Assembly (NCBI RefSeq): GCF_005239225.2
Contig: NC_133293.1
Location: 10,818,333-10,882,332, forward strand
Direction: 5' to 3'
From: Populus alba
Lineage: Eukaryota > Streptophyta > Magnoliopsida > Malpighiales > Salicaceae
DNA: 64,000 nt
Part shown: positions 48,986-62,672 of the stretch, in pieces
Layout of the letters: each line of letters opens with the position of its first letter
How positions within the stretch are numbered: the stretch's first letter is position 1
The notes under the pieces: model-generated
Seen by the model: only the letters and a program-made list of their open reading frames with translations
Databases searched by the model: none
What the model was told of the DNA's origin: nothing
Position numbers and translations under genes: made by a program

Positions 48986-49505
48986 CGGTCCTTTTAATCA
49001 AGAAAGTCTGTTTAAAATCTACTGACATTTACAAAACGAATTGTCTCGCGTGAGAAACAAAGAGATTCGAACCTCAAACTAAATAATTCCTGTACGTGAT
49101 CAGAGGCTTCTTAGCAAATTCGAAATCATCACCGAATACATCTACGGATCCGTTGCGCAATTGTATGATCAATTTCTAAGCTTCGTAAATAACTTATTTC
49201 CTTCATTTTGTTTGAGAACCCAAATGAGCTGTGGTACGGTAAACAAATGGTCATATAACGATGCAAGATTTTATATTATTTTTTTTGTAAGAAACTCAAT
49301 GAGCTGTGATACAAACAAAACAATCAAATTTCTCTATAACCTTATTCAAGGCAACAAAAGAAAAACACAAGCAGGCATTGACATGCAGACTTCTTTGCCG
49401 GGGAGGATTACTTTAGGCCTTTTTTCTCTGTCACGTCAAGAAATCATACTGCTATGAAGAGCTTGGCCACGTCTCTATTTTACTGTTCTTTCTCTGTAAT
49501 TTTCT
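48986..49505. other. 3' flank of the LACS gene
   Basis: Probably includes the 3' UTR of the minus-strand LACS gene nearest 49505. The frame at 49161-49457 has no domain. Nothing else is recognised. Confidence 0.35.
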
Positions 49506-52500
49506 TCACAACACCTTCTTAGAAGAGGGATCAGATGCAGCCAGTTCTGCATACATATTTGATATTGCTTTCTCGTAGTATGCCTTTGCCTGAGGTCTCT
49601 TAATCTGAAAGCCAATAAGCACAGTGAGAAGCTGTCGCTGGCCACTTTTACTTTTCTTCACAGCTTTTACAGCTTAAAGGTTTTTCTTTTAAAAAAAAAA
49701 AAAACTGAGCACTTGCCTTAAATGTTGGGGTCAGAAGACCATTTTCCACTGTAAATTGTTCTAGCACCAGTGTCACAGCTTTAACAAATTCAAAACCTCG
49801 CAGCTGCAGGACAATATGATCAACCAATAAAAGGTTTAAGGTGAAAATCTCAAGGTAAAGCTACCATTTATGTGCTCAAATTAAAAATTCGATTTCTCCA
49901 AATGCACTACCTGAGCTTCCCTTCCGACAGCATCCATGTCTGCAAGTATAGCAGCCTTAACTCTAGGATCATTGCACAGTTGTGCTAAATTTTCATACTG
50001 CACTTGCACATGGCCAGAAAAAAAAAGCATCAGTATATGGTCAGGGCATTCAATTACTGCCCACATATTCCATAAATAAGTCAAACGTGGCAGGCACATC
50101 GTACTCCAGCACAAAAACTGTAGCAATCAATGATTTTTTTTATCCTTGAATAATCGTGAAAAGCAGTATAAAACTATTGATCATCTATTAAAAGCTGTTT
50201 CTGTAATCAGCATTCCTCCTCAGGTAAAAAAAAAATAAAAAATCAAGGAGCTTCATGCAGTCATGCAAGATAGAAAAGTAATCTGATTCAAGAGCTTGGC
50301 AGTATCAGAATAATACTGGAAACATCCTATAAAAAGAAGTGTAAGGTAACGACAGTTCAATTTTAGTTATATCTAATGATTGAACGACAAAATTGCAAAG
50401 TGAAAAACTTTTAGCTGGAAAAAGGATTTTTGAATGCAAATGGAAGCAGGTAAACCGAAGGTTGATGACGCTATAATTATTTCTTATCAGCTTGAATTTA
50501 GTAAAAAGCAAATGCCACCTTATTGCCTTCAGAAGCAGCCCATGCTTTCAACACATCATGGTCTACTGAAACAACAGCTACCAAAGAAGAATTTAGGCTG
50601 TCCCCTACAATAGAAACGATTAAGAGTCAACAATAAGGGATAGAGAAAAATATGTAGTAAATTATAAAACTTATCTACATACCATAGACAAAGCACTGGG
50701 CAATAAACTTGCATTTAGCATAAACATTCTCAATTTTCTCCGGAGCTATGTACTCTCCTTGTGCCAGCTTAAAAATGTTCTTCTTTCTGTAACAGCAAAT
50801 AAGTGTTCCCATTAGAATGCAAAGGCATGCATTCCAAAATGCAATCACCAAGTTCCAATCAATGACATCATGCAAATTGAATTTAGTTTTTCTGAGGTGT
50901 CCTATCCAATCAAAGGAACAAAAGCATCCAGGCTTCTGTAATTACCACAATTTGAAAACTCAATCCTAATAATGCTTCATGAACGTGTAAAAGAAGTTTT
51001 ACAACATCTAATTCACAAGAAAACATGTCGATGGCCATCATGCAAGGGAACTAAAAGGTTATGCCATTAGTGGAATTCTTGTCATAAGCTAGCAAGTGAA
51101 CTCCAGAGGGACTATCTCCAAACAGAGATTCTCTTGTCAGCCCAAGTACAATGTTTGCAATGTTGATAAAATAACCAGGGTTGGTCTAAACCCCACCCAA
51201 ATGAGTTTAGTTCAAAGGTGTGGATTGATTTTTTTTTATTTTTGCATGCACATAGCATCATTCAAAATTTATCCCCAAGACCGTCATTGATTCAAGAATT
51301 CAAACAAAACTCTAAGAGTAGGTATTATAATCTATCAATTCAACCAAAGACTACTGTTTAGAGATATAGAGTTCACCTATCAATAATCTTTAGACGGCCT
51401 CCAGGTAGCCATAATCCTATATCCCCAGAATGAAACCATCCATCTTCATTGATTACTTCTCTCCTGCATTGCATCATTATATTGTCAGTTTTACTCATGT
51501 CCAAGCCAATCGTGTAAAAGAAACAGCCCACAGGTAAGGTAAGTACGTCTGTTCTTCATCTTTGTAATAGCCTTGGAAAACAATTGGACCCCTTATACAG
51601 ATTTCACCACGAGGATACGGCTTATCATCAGATGTGTAGTTCATTTCTGGAACATCCACGAGCTTTACTTCTGTTACAGAAAACACAAATTAATAAAACC
51701 TATCCTGAAACAAAAGGAAAAATACGTCAAAAGAAAGGCAAATAGGCATGTAAACTCAAGGCAAACGCACCACAAGCTGGACTAGGAGAACCAACATGAC
51801 CATTGAGGTTGTCACCCTCATCCATGGAAGATATAGGAGAAGTTGTCTCAGTCATTCCATACCCTTCAATTATCCGCCCACCAAAACAGCTGCCAATTTA
51901 TCCAGAAATCATCGAAGCATTATGAAAGAAAAAAGAAAGGAATTTTTCTAACAACATTTCGTTGACTAAAAGAAATTAACTTACATCTTCAAAAACTCCA
52001 ACACATCAGGAGACAGCGGTGAAGCACCTGACACAATTAAACGAACTCGCCCTCCAAGTCTATCCTTAATCTTATTGAACACCAGTCTGTCCCACATCGG
52101 AGATGGATTCTTGCCTGCAGCAATATATATGCAACAGTATTGGTTAAACATCCAAGCAGAAAAATATTTAAGCTATTTAGACTATGACATGGAATAAAGT
52201 ACTTTAATGTTCTCTGGTTCTGGTTTTATGAAGTTGGACAAGTATACTTTTTGGCCAATGCTACATAAGAGCTTTGTGTGATTTTATATCTTTCAAACTG
52301 TTGCCATCACCTCCATCTAATCATAAAACTATCGCAGTGAATTTCATTTAACAATCTAGGTACAAGAGGTCCTAGATAGAAGAAAACCCCATGCTAAAAC
52401 AAACTTTATCGATATTATTCCTACCGTTCAGTAGTGCTTGCTTCTTAGCATTATAAGCAGCATTGAATAACCTCTCCCTTAACCCACCAGATGCCTTTAC

Positions 52501-55500
52501 AGCATTCATAATACTGCAAACCAAGGTATTTGACTCAGTTATAAAATGAACATAATACAAGCAAGAAAATATATAAATGCAGCAGCTATGGACAGTAACT
52601 TCACCCTGCATATATTCTATTGTACAGCCGAGGAACACTGCAGAATATAGTGGGTCGTAGAGCAGCCATATCATCCATTAGTTTCATATTATCCTGCACA
52701 TAGAGGTTATAATGTAGTGTTTGATGCTGTCAGGATAGAAAAGAAGGTTACGAAACCTAGGCCTTTTGCTCTGCGGGTATGGATAGTAAATGGACTCCTC
52801 AATCAAGTTAGAACAACCAAATGTTTGAATAAAATATTGCATGATCTGTTTCCTTAAGCAGTTATTAATCAGAGGATCACTTGTCTCCAGAAACAAAGTT
52901 CCATCTACTTGTTAGAGCTTCCTACAATTTTTCATCATGTAAATGGGAAGCAGCAGCATGTCTTACATGACATCAATAATAATATCAACTCGAACAGCAA
53001 AAATATAATGAATAGCTTAGTTCAGTCTTATACCCCCTGGTAGAATCCAACAGCAACTCCACAATAAACCGTCATGACCTGGTTTACCCGTTCATAAATG
53101 TGCGCCAAAGGCAAATATGAAATGAAACTGGCAAAATAGAGTTCATTTCAGTAGGAGAAAACAGTTTCATATATAAACAGGGTACAATAGCACTTCAGCA
53201 CCATATATAAAACCAGTAGAACTCACATATCTGATGTGCTGTATGAAGTAGAAAGCGAGATCCCAGCAACAGTTGCAATAAAGTTTCCATGGGTCAATAC
53301 AACTCCCTTTAAAGAATTCATAAAAATAATATCTTCTTTTAGTTGCTGGTTGAAGTAAGAACATTTCTAGAACATTATGTTGCCTGAGAACCACAGAGTT
53401 GAATGCATGAGGCAAGTATATCTACCTTTGGTGTTCCAGTTGTACCACTTGTGTAGCAAATGGTAGCAATATCCTCAGGCTTTGGCGGGTGAAAGGGCTG
53501 CAGGCTACTGCGACCCTAATAAATAGCCATTTGCACGAGGAAATTATCCATTAGAGATAAAGCAAAATGCAATAATCTTGTGCAATATCACAGTATAAAC
53601 CTTGAACAGGATAAAATGTAATAAAAATGACTCTTGATCTTGAACTAAGAGAGTTCACCTATAGTCATATGAGCATGTACATTGGAATTCATGGGTTAGT
53701 CTATGTTCGTTACATGCCATTGTATGTGAAGCATGTGAAAGCCTAGAAAGAAAACTATCATTCAAGTGTCTGAGTTTCAAGGCCCGCCTCAACCAATTAG
53801 AAGAGAAAGAGAGTTCGCAAGGAAACAACAATTAGCTATCCTTGACAAAGGAGGACAGCCAGAGCAAGTCCAGCTTTGAACTGAACGTACAAAAAGTGTA
53901 TCAATTATATGATTATAAAGATAAAGAAGGATATAAATTTACCTGACTCAGCAGTTTTGAATATGTCACAACCTGAACTCCAGTTGACGATGGAAGAGAT
54001 GGCATTTGATCATCTATTCCTCCAACCACCTGTTTTATAGGAAAAGCAAATGAAAACTCTAAAACCAACGAGGTATCACTTTTTTTCTATGGTAAATGGC
54101 CTCTAAATATTCAATAACCGCAACCTGCTCAAATATTCAATTAATAGTGACTGGGAGGATTTCATACCACAATTAGACGTGCAGATGGAATCTCAGACAA
54201 GCAACTCAATAACTGCAAATTCCAAATGATATAATATTTAGTACTGCCGCAGAAGCTCTAAGTCAGAAGCTTTCAATTTCATGTATTATAGACAACTGAA
54301 AGAATGAATAAAGTGGAATACAATTATAAAAAGTGACAGTAGGCAGCAAAAGGAACACCTTTTGTCTTCATCGAGTCATCCATTAAGATTGGAAATAACT
54401 GTAGACTCACTAGACAAAAACCTTAGCTATCAAGTCTTCACGTACATGCCGCCACCTTGTGACAATATATAAAGTTTTTGTGATTGCTAATCCTATGTGC
54501 ATTGTGTGAACAATATATTTATTATCTCCATCCCAATAAGGAATTCCATACTCAACTCAAGGTTGCAAACCTCGTAAGAGAAAAACTCAACATATTTCAC
54601 TAGCTCAATAAGCAGAGACTTGATACTGATAGACAGCAAGATCAAAATGGAGACTGCTAAAAGTTGCCTTAAAAAATGTCTACAATTCTTAGGTAAAGCA
54701 ATCTCTTAAGTAATAAGAATTTGTTCTATCTTGTTTCTCAATGGTCTTCGCTCCAGATACAGTTTGAATGTTAGATCATTGTCTCAAGCTTGCAATATCT
54801 TGCATCGATATCATGACTCCATAAGCGCAGAAACACCTCAGTGGACAAAACAGAAACTAAGAAAAAAAAGGATATATGATTTCCAGCTTATATTTCAGAA
54901 GAATTTGATGCTGCAAGGTAATTCAACTTCCAAAGCTAAGAAGCCACCTGTTTTCTAATAGGCAGCCAACGAAGGGCATAATAAATTTAACTCACCATAT
55001 TCAATGTTTGAGGCACACAAAATATAGCATGTACAACAGCATGATTTACAATATACTTGACAGCATCAGGACCTGCAGAGAAACAATAATTGACATTGAT
55101 TTATAAGGACACAGGCAAAGATCAAATAAAAGTACTTGTTCAACCATCAACAAACCGAGTGTGTCATATAAAGGTACGGATATGTAAGAGTATGCAGAGC
55201 ACGCATGGTCAACAATCATCCATTCTGGCCTGTTGATAAAATATATTCCAATAGTAGATCCCTGTAATAACAACCCCATAATAATCAGGTTTCAAGGAAG
55301 CAAGAAGGAAAATTTTATGAGATATTTATATACAGCACCACAAAATAAAAATGAAAAATCAAACCAGATAAAACAAGGTTAAATGAGATCTGTATTCGAA
55401 CTGATGACTGTTATTTATACATTTACCTTAGGTATTCCATGGTATATTAAACCAGAACCTATCTCAGTTCGTGCAGTACCTGCTTCTCCGAACGTCATCC

Positions 55501-58399
55501 ATTTGTAGCTAGAATAAACAAATGAAAATGGATAAGCTAACTTAAAAGTGGTATCGTAAGTGAGATTTATCTAAAAGGAACTTACTCTCCAACTGTTCCA
55601 TCAACACGAATTCGTGTGCCCAGATATTTGTAGTCCCGGAAAGTTTCAACTGAGCGCCTATAGAGACAAGTTAGAGAAAACCATATTCAGCTTTTAAAAT
55701 GGAGGTAGTCGGATGCTTTCTAGATTATGGAGATTTATGAAATGTAACTTAGATAACTTAAATGTAATGAAGCCACAAAACCAAAGGATTCTTACGCAAA
55801 ATTATCATGCAATGTACCGATTTCAGGATGATCAGGAAATCTACTCACAAGCTGTAAAGGGGAACGAGCAGACCTGCCATTAAAAAAGAACTACATATGA
55901 ACAACTAAACAGACGAGCACGAAAAGCAACGAAAAGAACTTAAAGAATACTGGCCAATGCCTACCTGTACACATTCCACTTTCCTGTTTGCAATTTCTCT
56001 GGAAGCACAACGCTGTACCCCTGCTCTGCTCGGGATAAAACACCAAGATTGACAATATTAATGTATACACACATAACAAAAGAAAAACGAGAAACATGAT
56101 ATGTATAAGAACAAAAAATTAGGCAGGCAAGCAGACTAAACCATGTTGATTACTAGATGCAGATTATCATCTCATCCTATGTGTCCCGATGATTCCTTAC
56201 AACCAATAGCAAGTCTCGTAATCTAAGAGGTAATTTTATCTCCTAAGCAGAAAAAAAAGAATGGGATGAGATGTTGCTGGAGTAAACTACAAGTCTTAGG
56301 TGGATGAGAAAGGGAATGAAAACTTGCTTCACCTTTCTCCTCCTTCCCTTGGATTTGGCATCAAGAAACATTCAAGTATAACAGTAAAGGGTGGTAACAC
56401 TTCACCCCAATTAGAAAGGGTAAGAAGTAGGAGTAACCGCTCACTCCCTTCCTCTCCGGCACCGTTTGGGAGTTGTTGGACTGTATTTTTTTTTTAATTT
56501 TTGAAAATATTTTAGACAAAAATCAAATTAATATTTTTTATTGTTATACTTTAGATTATAATCCAAACACGACATTACTCTTCACCGCATCTCCTTCGAT
56601 TCCTTGCAAATATCCCATCACATAAGCCCACATCTATCGTTCATATTCAAAAGCACTGAAACCAATCCTGGAATGTTTGACTGACCTTTGCAGCTGGTAA
56701 ACGAGCATGTGTTAACCTTTTTTCGAGGCATAAACCAAGAGGACTTTCTTTTAAAAGTATAAAGTAAGTGAGAAATAGCCCCAGTTTACGGCCCCGTTCC
56801 TTTATTATTCACAATCAACGACGAAGATTTCAGGAGCAGTATGATAACACAGAATAAATAAGTAAATTTAATTAGCCTCTTGTTCTTTCAAATTCCAATT
56901 CACTTATAGAACCCAAAATTTCACTTTCAAAAACTATCAAATTCAAGGGATTTATCAGATTTGGACATAGAACCTACCCCACCCACCTTAAGGAAAAGTC
57001 CAAGGGCACTTCTCCTAGTCCCACTTTAAGCACATCAGGTTGAAGAAAGAGAGAAACAGATTTCATATCTTTAAAACATTTTTGATAATGTAGCTCAAAA
57101 TTTATTTTACTTTTTTACTGAGGAGTTTTTCTTTTTTTAATATGAGTAAAGTTTGTCAAGGATACAAAAACTGATAAAAAAAAAAGTAAAAAAATATCAT
57201 AAGAAAATAACTCGGGGTTCACTATAAAATACTTAACAAAAGTTCCAATTTTATAATTTGTTAACTTTTGATGTTATTTTATTATTTTTTTAAAAAATAT
57301 TATATATGGTATGCGTAGAAATTAAAAATATAATCTTCTTTTAACAATAGCTTCCTTTCATATTTTAATTATGGCTTTTATTGATCTATTTTTAAGCATT
57401 TTTAGGGTTTTAATATTCAAAATATAATGTCAACAGATTTAAGAAGTTTATTTTATATAATTTAAGATTGTATACGATGTATAAATAGACATGTAATAAA
57501 AAATGGAATTAATCTCTTTTTCAAGGATTATAATAATGTTTTAGTCTTCTTTTTTTAATGAAATAGAATTGAATTTATCTATTAGTATTATAAACTTTTT
57601 AATTTGTATGTACAAAAAAATATGTGATGATTCATCAAAGTCTCAAGGATATTTTTTTATAAATAAAAAATTTCAAGACTTGAGACAGAGGTTCGCTTTT
57701 ATAATAATAAAAGAAAAAAAAAGTAAATTTTCAAGTTCTATTTCCAGGTGGCCAACGAACATTGAATGAAGAAAATTCTTAGGGGCTGCAGCAGCACTGT
57801 GCATCACAAAAACTATTCAAAAGGTTCGCAGGCTGCAGATCCCCTGTCTCACTAGGGTCGGACAGTGATATCACTCCCTCTTAAGAGATCTCAGAGATTA
57901 CTGATTAAGCCTCTTCCTTCTAACCAAGAACATGTATGTGGGAGATTCTAAAATACTGATGCTAATGTTGATGGCTATCCCAAAGTATGTATGTATGTAT
58001 GCATGTATTGAAAGGTGTACATAAAAATTTATCTGCATCAGTATTTGATTATCCTGACATTTTAAAAAAAGAAATTCATAAAGGCTAATATCTTGTCCCG
58101 TAATAAGGAAGGGAATCACCATTTTAATCGATCAGACATGGAGAGAGGAAGAGGGTCGCATAAGAAAACACCTAAAGAGATAGTATTCTATCCTACGATA
58201 CACGTCATATTTTGGGGGTAGGTGATATGAAACGTGGAAGGCGGGAGGGGAGTAACGTACCAGAGAAGAACTCTCCAGCGGTGGGATTGTGACGGAGTTG
58301 AGGCGGAGAATCATCATGGGCAGCGGCGGTGATGAGGTGGCTGTGAATAGCTTTAATGCGACGTTGAGCTGTATCGGGAGCTGTCATCGCCGAGTCCAT
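49506..58399 (-). CDS. LACS6: Peroxisomal long-chain acyl-CoA synthetase (LACS6 type)
   Basis: Activates fatty acids to acyl-CoA with ATP for peroxisomal beta-oxidation. Exons in transcript order: 58261-58399, 55965-56025, 55796-55873, 55586-55657, 55427-55508, 55156-55261, 54996-55072, 54168-54212, 53943-54029, 53426-53515, 53227-53306, 53034-53127, 52605-52693, 52425-52513, 51985-52114, 51771-51889, 51547-51670, 51377-51463, 50683-50786, 50519-50604, 49911-49997, 49717-49803, 49506-49604. Total 2112 nt, 703 aa (Arabidopsis about 700). The N-terminus holds a PTS2 nonapeptide, RIKAIHSHL, residues 14-22. AMP-binding motif [10 protein letters not shown] at 270-279, then GYGMTET and GWFHSGDIG. 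The C-terminus ends SSKKVL and is not an SKL-type PTS1, which favours LACS6 over LACS7. The last intron (49605-49716) has a GC donor; all others are GT-AG. Intron 1 is 2.2 kb. The exon 2 acceptor is a possible NAGNAG site. Confidence 0.94.
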
Positions 58400-58735
58400 G
58401 TTTTCCCGAAGTTTGCCTTCTTAAACGTTTAACTACACTTGTTCTAATAAATTCCGATTTTTTTTTTTTTTTGTGGCACTAGTTTCGAAAGAACAAATCC
58501 TTCGTTCTGTTTCTGTTTCTGTTTCCGAAGAAAACGAATAGCCAAAGAGAAGCAGGGAGATAAGACCTGAGGGTGAGGGAGAGAGACGTGGACACGCTTT
58601 TTTATAATCGTGATGAGAGCGTGCGGCTGAGATGAAACGCTTTTTTATAATCGTGATGAGAGCGTGCGGCTGAGATGAAACGCTTTTTTTTTTAGAGCCT
58701 GTGGCAACTTGGAAACAAAAACAATTGCTCTTTTT
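58400..58735. promoter_or_regulatory. Leader and promoter side of the LACS gene
   Basis: Sequence immediately upstream of the minus-strand start codon. It includes a T run, TTTCTGTTTCTGTTTC repetition near 58506-58530 and the 43-bp tandem duplication at 58594-58679. No TATA box could be fixed with confidence. Confidence 0.4.
58594..58683. repeat. Perfect 43-bp tandem duplication upstream of LACS
   Basis: ACGCTTTTTTATAATCGTGA starts at 58594 and again at 58637. Each copy continues through GAGAGCGTGCGGCTGAGATGAA without a difference, and a third ACGCTTTTTT begins at 58680. The absence of any mismatch indicates a recent duplication, about 200-280 bp upstream of the start codon. Confidence 0.92.
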
Positions 58736-58873
58736 AAACTCAGAAAAATTCTGGGTTATGCAAAACACTTGAATAGGAGACGTGTGGGATATGGAAGACT
58801 ATGTTGTCGTTAAGTGAGAGGTGGCCTCCATTACTGGTCCTCCGTGTTTTTTTTTTACCTCGGAAAAGTCGTG

Positions 58874-58910
<37 letters not shown>

Positions 58911-61900
58911 TTTTTTCAGATTCTTAACCATGTGAACTCTCTATCAAGTAGCAACGAAATTTAAATGCAGCATTTGATCCATCTATATATTTAGTACAGT
59001 TCTTGGTCATGGAGGACCTTTAAAATGTAAGGACGTCCCTTGTGGTTATCTTTTCTAGTTTTCCATGTGTGACAAGCAGAACGAGTCCAGGAGGGGCTGA
59101 GGATTGACACCTCCTCCCCCGAGTTTCTTTTTTTTTTTTTTAAAAGCACAAAATCCCCTTTGCTCTTGGAAAGTTTTGAAATAAATCCTCAAGAAATGCC
59201 CACTCTAATTAAGAATATTACATTCTAGCCCCAACACAAAACCTTAATATAACATATTTACATTATTGGTCATAATTTCTTTAACATCCTTCATGTGCGC
59301 AGGACATGATTCTCAAATTATATCAATTACAATTCCTTAATTAATTTCGTTGTCAATTCCGTTCCGGTAAGTGTTTCATTTTTTTAATTGGAATGGAATG
59401 TTTCAATTTCGGAGTGTTTCGACGTGCCGTTTCGGGGTTGTACTGTTTATATATATATATATATATTCAACAAACATAATTCAAATTCAAGATAAATTAA
59501 TTATAAATTACGCAATACAAACACAATGCCAAACAAATATAATTTCAAATTTTAAAATATTTCTAAATAGTCAAGATTAAATAGATATTTAACTTAAAAT
59601 AATTCAACTTAAATAAAATATCAAAATATTATGAAAGTAAAATATTTTAACAAAAATATTTTAAATATAAAGTTAAAACAATGTTATCAAGTGGCTAATA
59701 GAATTTGAAGCATCCCTTATTTTGCTCAAATTCCTGCAAAGTATAAACATGAAAAAAAAAAACAACATGAAAATAAACAATATATATTAGTGATAAATGT
59801 AATTTTAAAAAATTAATATTATTGTTAATAAAAAATAGTAATAATAATTTTCAATATTATTATTAATATCATTGCTTTTGAAAATAGTAATGAAAAAGAA
59901 TTTTTTATAATCAAGTGGTTTAATTAATGAAATTGAGTAAAGTTCAATTTGATTTAATAGTTTTTCAAGAGCGGAATGGAACATGTAGAATGAAACTGGA
60001 ACGTTTCGAGCGAAATTTAACTGAAAAATTCGGAACGGATCGAGATTTAAAATGAGATGAAATTTTTTTTTTATATACTGATTTTAAAATTAATATGGAA
60101 TGTTTTGGTTATTTTAAGTAGAAGAAAATAAAATTAAGAACCTTGCTCTTAATCACCAAACATCAAATTCTAGATTTGTCCTCGTAGGTAGAGTCCAATT
60201 TGCAATAATTTCAATTGACAGTCATAGTCAGAAAGGGGGGCGAAGAAGGGATAGGAATTTGTGTTGATCAGGATAGAATGGAAATCTTTTTATATTTGAA
60301 AGAAAATCTACCCTTCTTGTCAGACAGTAATTAAATCCAATCAGCTAGGGCTTTTCTTTTCTCTTTTCTGTTTTCACAAATTCTGCAATGTAAATAATAA
60401 CTTGTTTGTTTTTACTTTATAAAAAAATTTAAAAAATTTTAATTTTTTTTAAATTAATTTTTTATAATTTTAAGTTATTTGAACGTGCTAGTGTTAAAAA
60501 TAATTTTTTTTAAAATTAAAAATATTTAAAAAAATAACTGTTTATAACATTATTATAAACAATCGGAATAAAGATAAAAAGGACTCGTAAACAAGTATTT
60601 TGCACTAAAAATTTGTATAAACGGATCTATCAACTATAAAGTAGCTAAATGTGGTTTCCATGTATTAATAAACGATCGGTATCTTGTTAAAAAAGCAATC
60701 CCTTGCATGTTGTATGAAAACTTTATATGTAAAGTTGCTTACAATACAGAGAAAGGCGTAATTGAGGCCTAATCAATGGCGTTGAATTCTAAAAGAATCC
60801 TTGCACCAATTATTTCTTGCTGGTTTTAGCAGAATACCTTCCCAGACAATTACTGCGCCCGGAAACCAGTCGTTTGTTGTCACCGCCATCTCTTCGCGGG
60901 ACACATTTACTGCACACTTGTTTTTCTTTCCTGTGCTGAAAAATAAATCGGACCCTCCCCCGGAGAAAGTTACACAGACACATGGAATCACAAAACGGAC
61001 CTCCTCCGTTTCTGTAATGGGGAAAGCGTACAGAGGGAGGACTGTTGATAGGTAGAGCTAGTGGGGTCTGAGGTCTTCCGACTATTCTTCGGCACCAGAA
61101 TAGTATTTTTCCGTGTGCAAATCGTGGCAGCGAGTCATTATGGTGAAATTAGTTAAGTGGTTGAGATGTCAATTCAAAAGAGGTACAGCAAGTTTGTTTC
61201 AAAAAAGCCTAACCAAACATGTTTGTCAACCTATCAAATTCGCAAAAGTCTTTGCATCCCATCAATCAAAATCATTCGTAATTGAAATTTTTCTGGGATT
61301 TATATCATTCAATTTTCCTGTTTACTTTTATGATCCCATCCCTTGTGTGGTTTGATTCCATCAGAAAATTAGACATCAGCTTAAGAGTAAAAGAATGCAT
61401 CGACTGGTTTTTCTCCACGAAAAATTTAGAATGCCAGTGGCTAAAAAACGCCACAAGGAAAAAAATTAGGAAGTAGCGAGAGTCAGGACAACCACCACCC
61501 TCCAGTCATTTTGGATACAAAGAGAAGATCAAGGAGATCAAAATTTCCATTTCTCATTCACAAGATACACCATCATGTCAAGGAGTACAAGAAATATAAA
61601 ATTTTTAAAAGAACAAAAACTTGAAGAATCATTTAAAGGTCCCTAATGTCCCACGGGATTTCGTATTGTTCGTATAGTGGAACTTCCTCCATGTTGTCCT
61701 GTAAGCTCAGTCTTTTCACTCCAACCCCTTTGAATCTGTTTTTTTTCTAGATTGTACTGGAATTTTGCTACAGGGAAGGTTCTCCACAAACCCTTCTATT
61801 TTTCTCTTTCCATTTTGATTGAATTTCTTTTCCAAAAAAATAAAAATCTTCCATTTAGTTTTCCTGACAACATTTTTTTCTTTTTGCTTCGATACTACCT

Positions 61901-62672
61901 TGGCGCAGGAATTAGAGGCCTACAGAAGTTTCAAGTGGCACAAACTGATGTTGCCAACACATGACAGAGCAACATAGCAACACATACTGGCGTCAGGTCA
62001 TCCCCATCCAACACGACAGGGAAATCCCCCCCTTGATTCCAAAGAATCCTTTTGTATTTAACCAAAATTAGTGGAGCAAACACCCTCATATCCAACTTAT
62101 TTTAGCCATAATGCCAAAATCGATCAGCTTTTATAATCACTGCAACAATGGTTAACTCAAATATCAAAAGCATGTTTCATATTTGCATTGCAATCCACCT
62201 GAAAGCTTTGGTGGCGTGTTTAAAGCAAAGATTCAGAGCAGACCTTCATTTTGCACTCTACCAACTCCAATCTTGCTTGAGGATCGTGCATAAGACCCTT
62301 CCAAGGAAAGGAACCAAATAGGCTAATGCTTTCTCTCACCAAGAGGAGCATCTATTGAAACCTCGGGCATAAATTAAACTGGCAATGGACACCTTTCCAA
62401 GTTTAAGCTTTCAGCTAATTTGTCATTCAATTTGACCGACACTCTTGACATACACGATGAACTACAGGTCCATTTAACCTGTACTTCAACAGCTAATTTT
62501 TTGAAATGAGCATCTCTTTTCACCTCTCTTGCATGACATTCTCACACTATAATCAATATTGATGATCTTTGTAACCATATTAAACACGCACATTCTGACC
62601 TGGCTATACTTACAACACCTAAACTGCATCACCCTCGAGGGTGAACCGTGCTGGAGCAACTACGCTATTTCA
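58736..62672. other. Intergenic DNA between LACS and the cyclin gene
   Basis: No gene is supported. An (AT)16 tract lies at 58877-58908 and a shorter one near 59445-59465. 59450-60120 is AT-rich with GGAATG/GAAACTGG-type words, and 60410-60570 is MITE-like. 60770-61060 has balanced composition and overlapping frames in both strands without a domain. 61480-62672 is moderately balanced and probably contains 3' flank of the cyclin gene nearest its right end. Confidence 0.4.
58877..58908. repeat. (AT)16 microsatellite
   Basis: Sixteen uninterrupted AT units about 480 bp upstream of the LACS start codon. A likely length-polymorphic marker. Confidence 0.9.

Noticed and set aside
60773..61055. Overlapping frames on both strands in a GC-richer segment
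   Set aside because: Neither translation has a recognisable domain, and two overlapping antisense frames are expected by chance in balanced-composition DNA.
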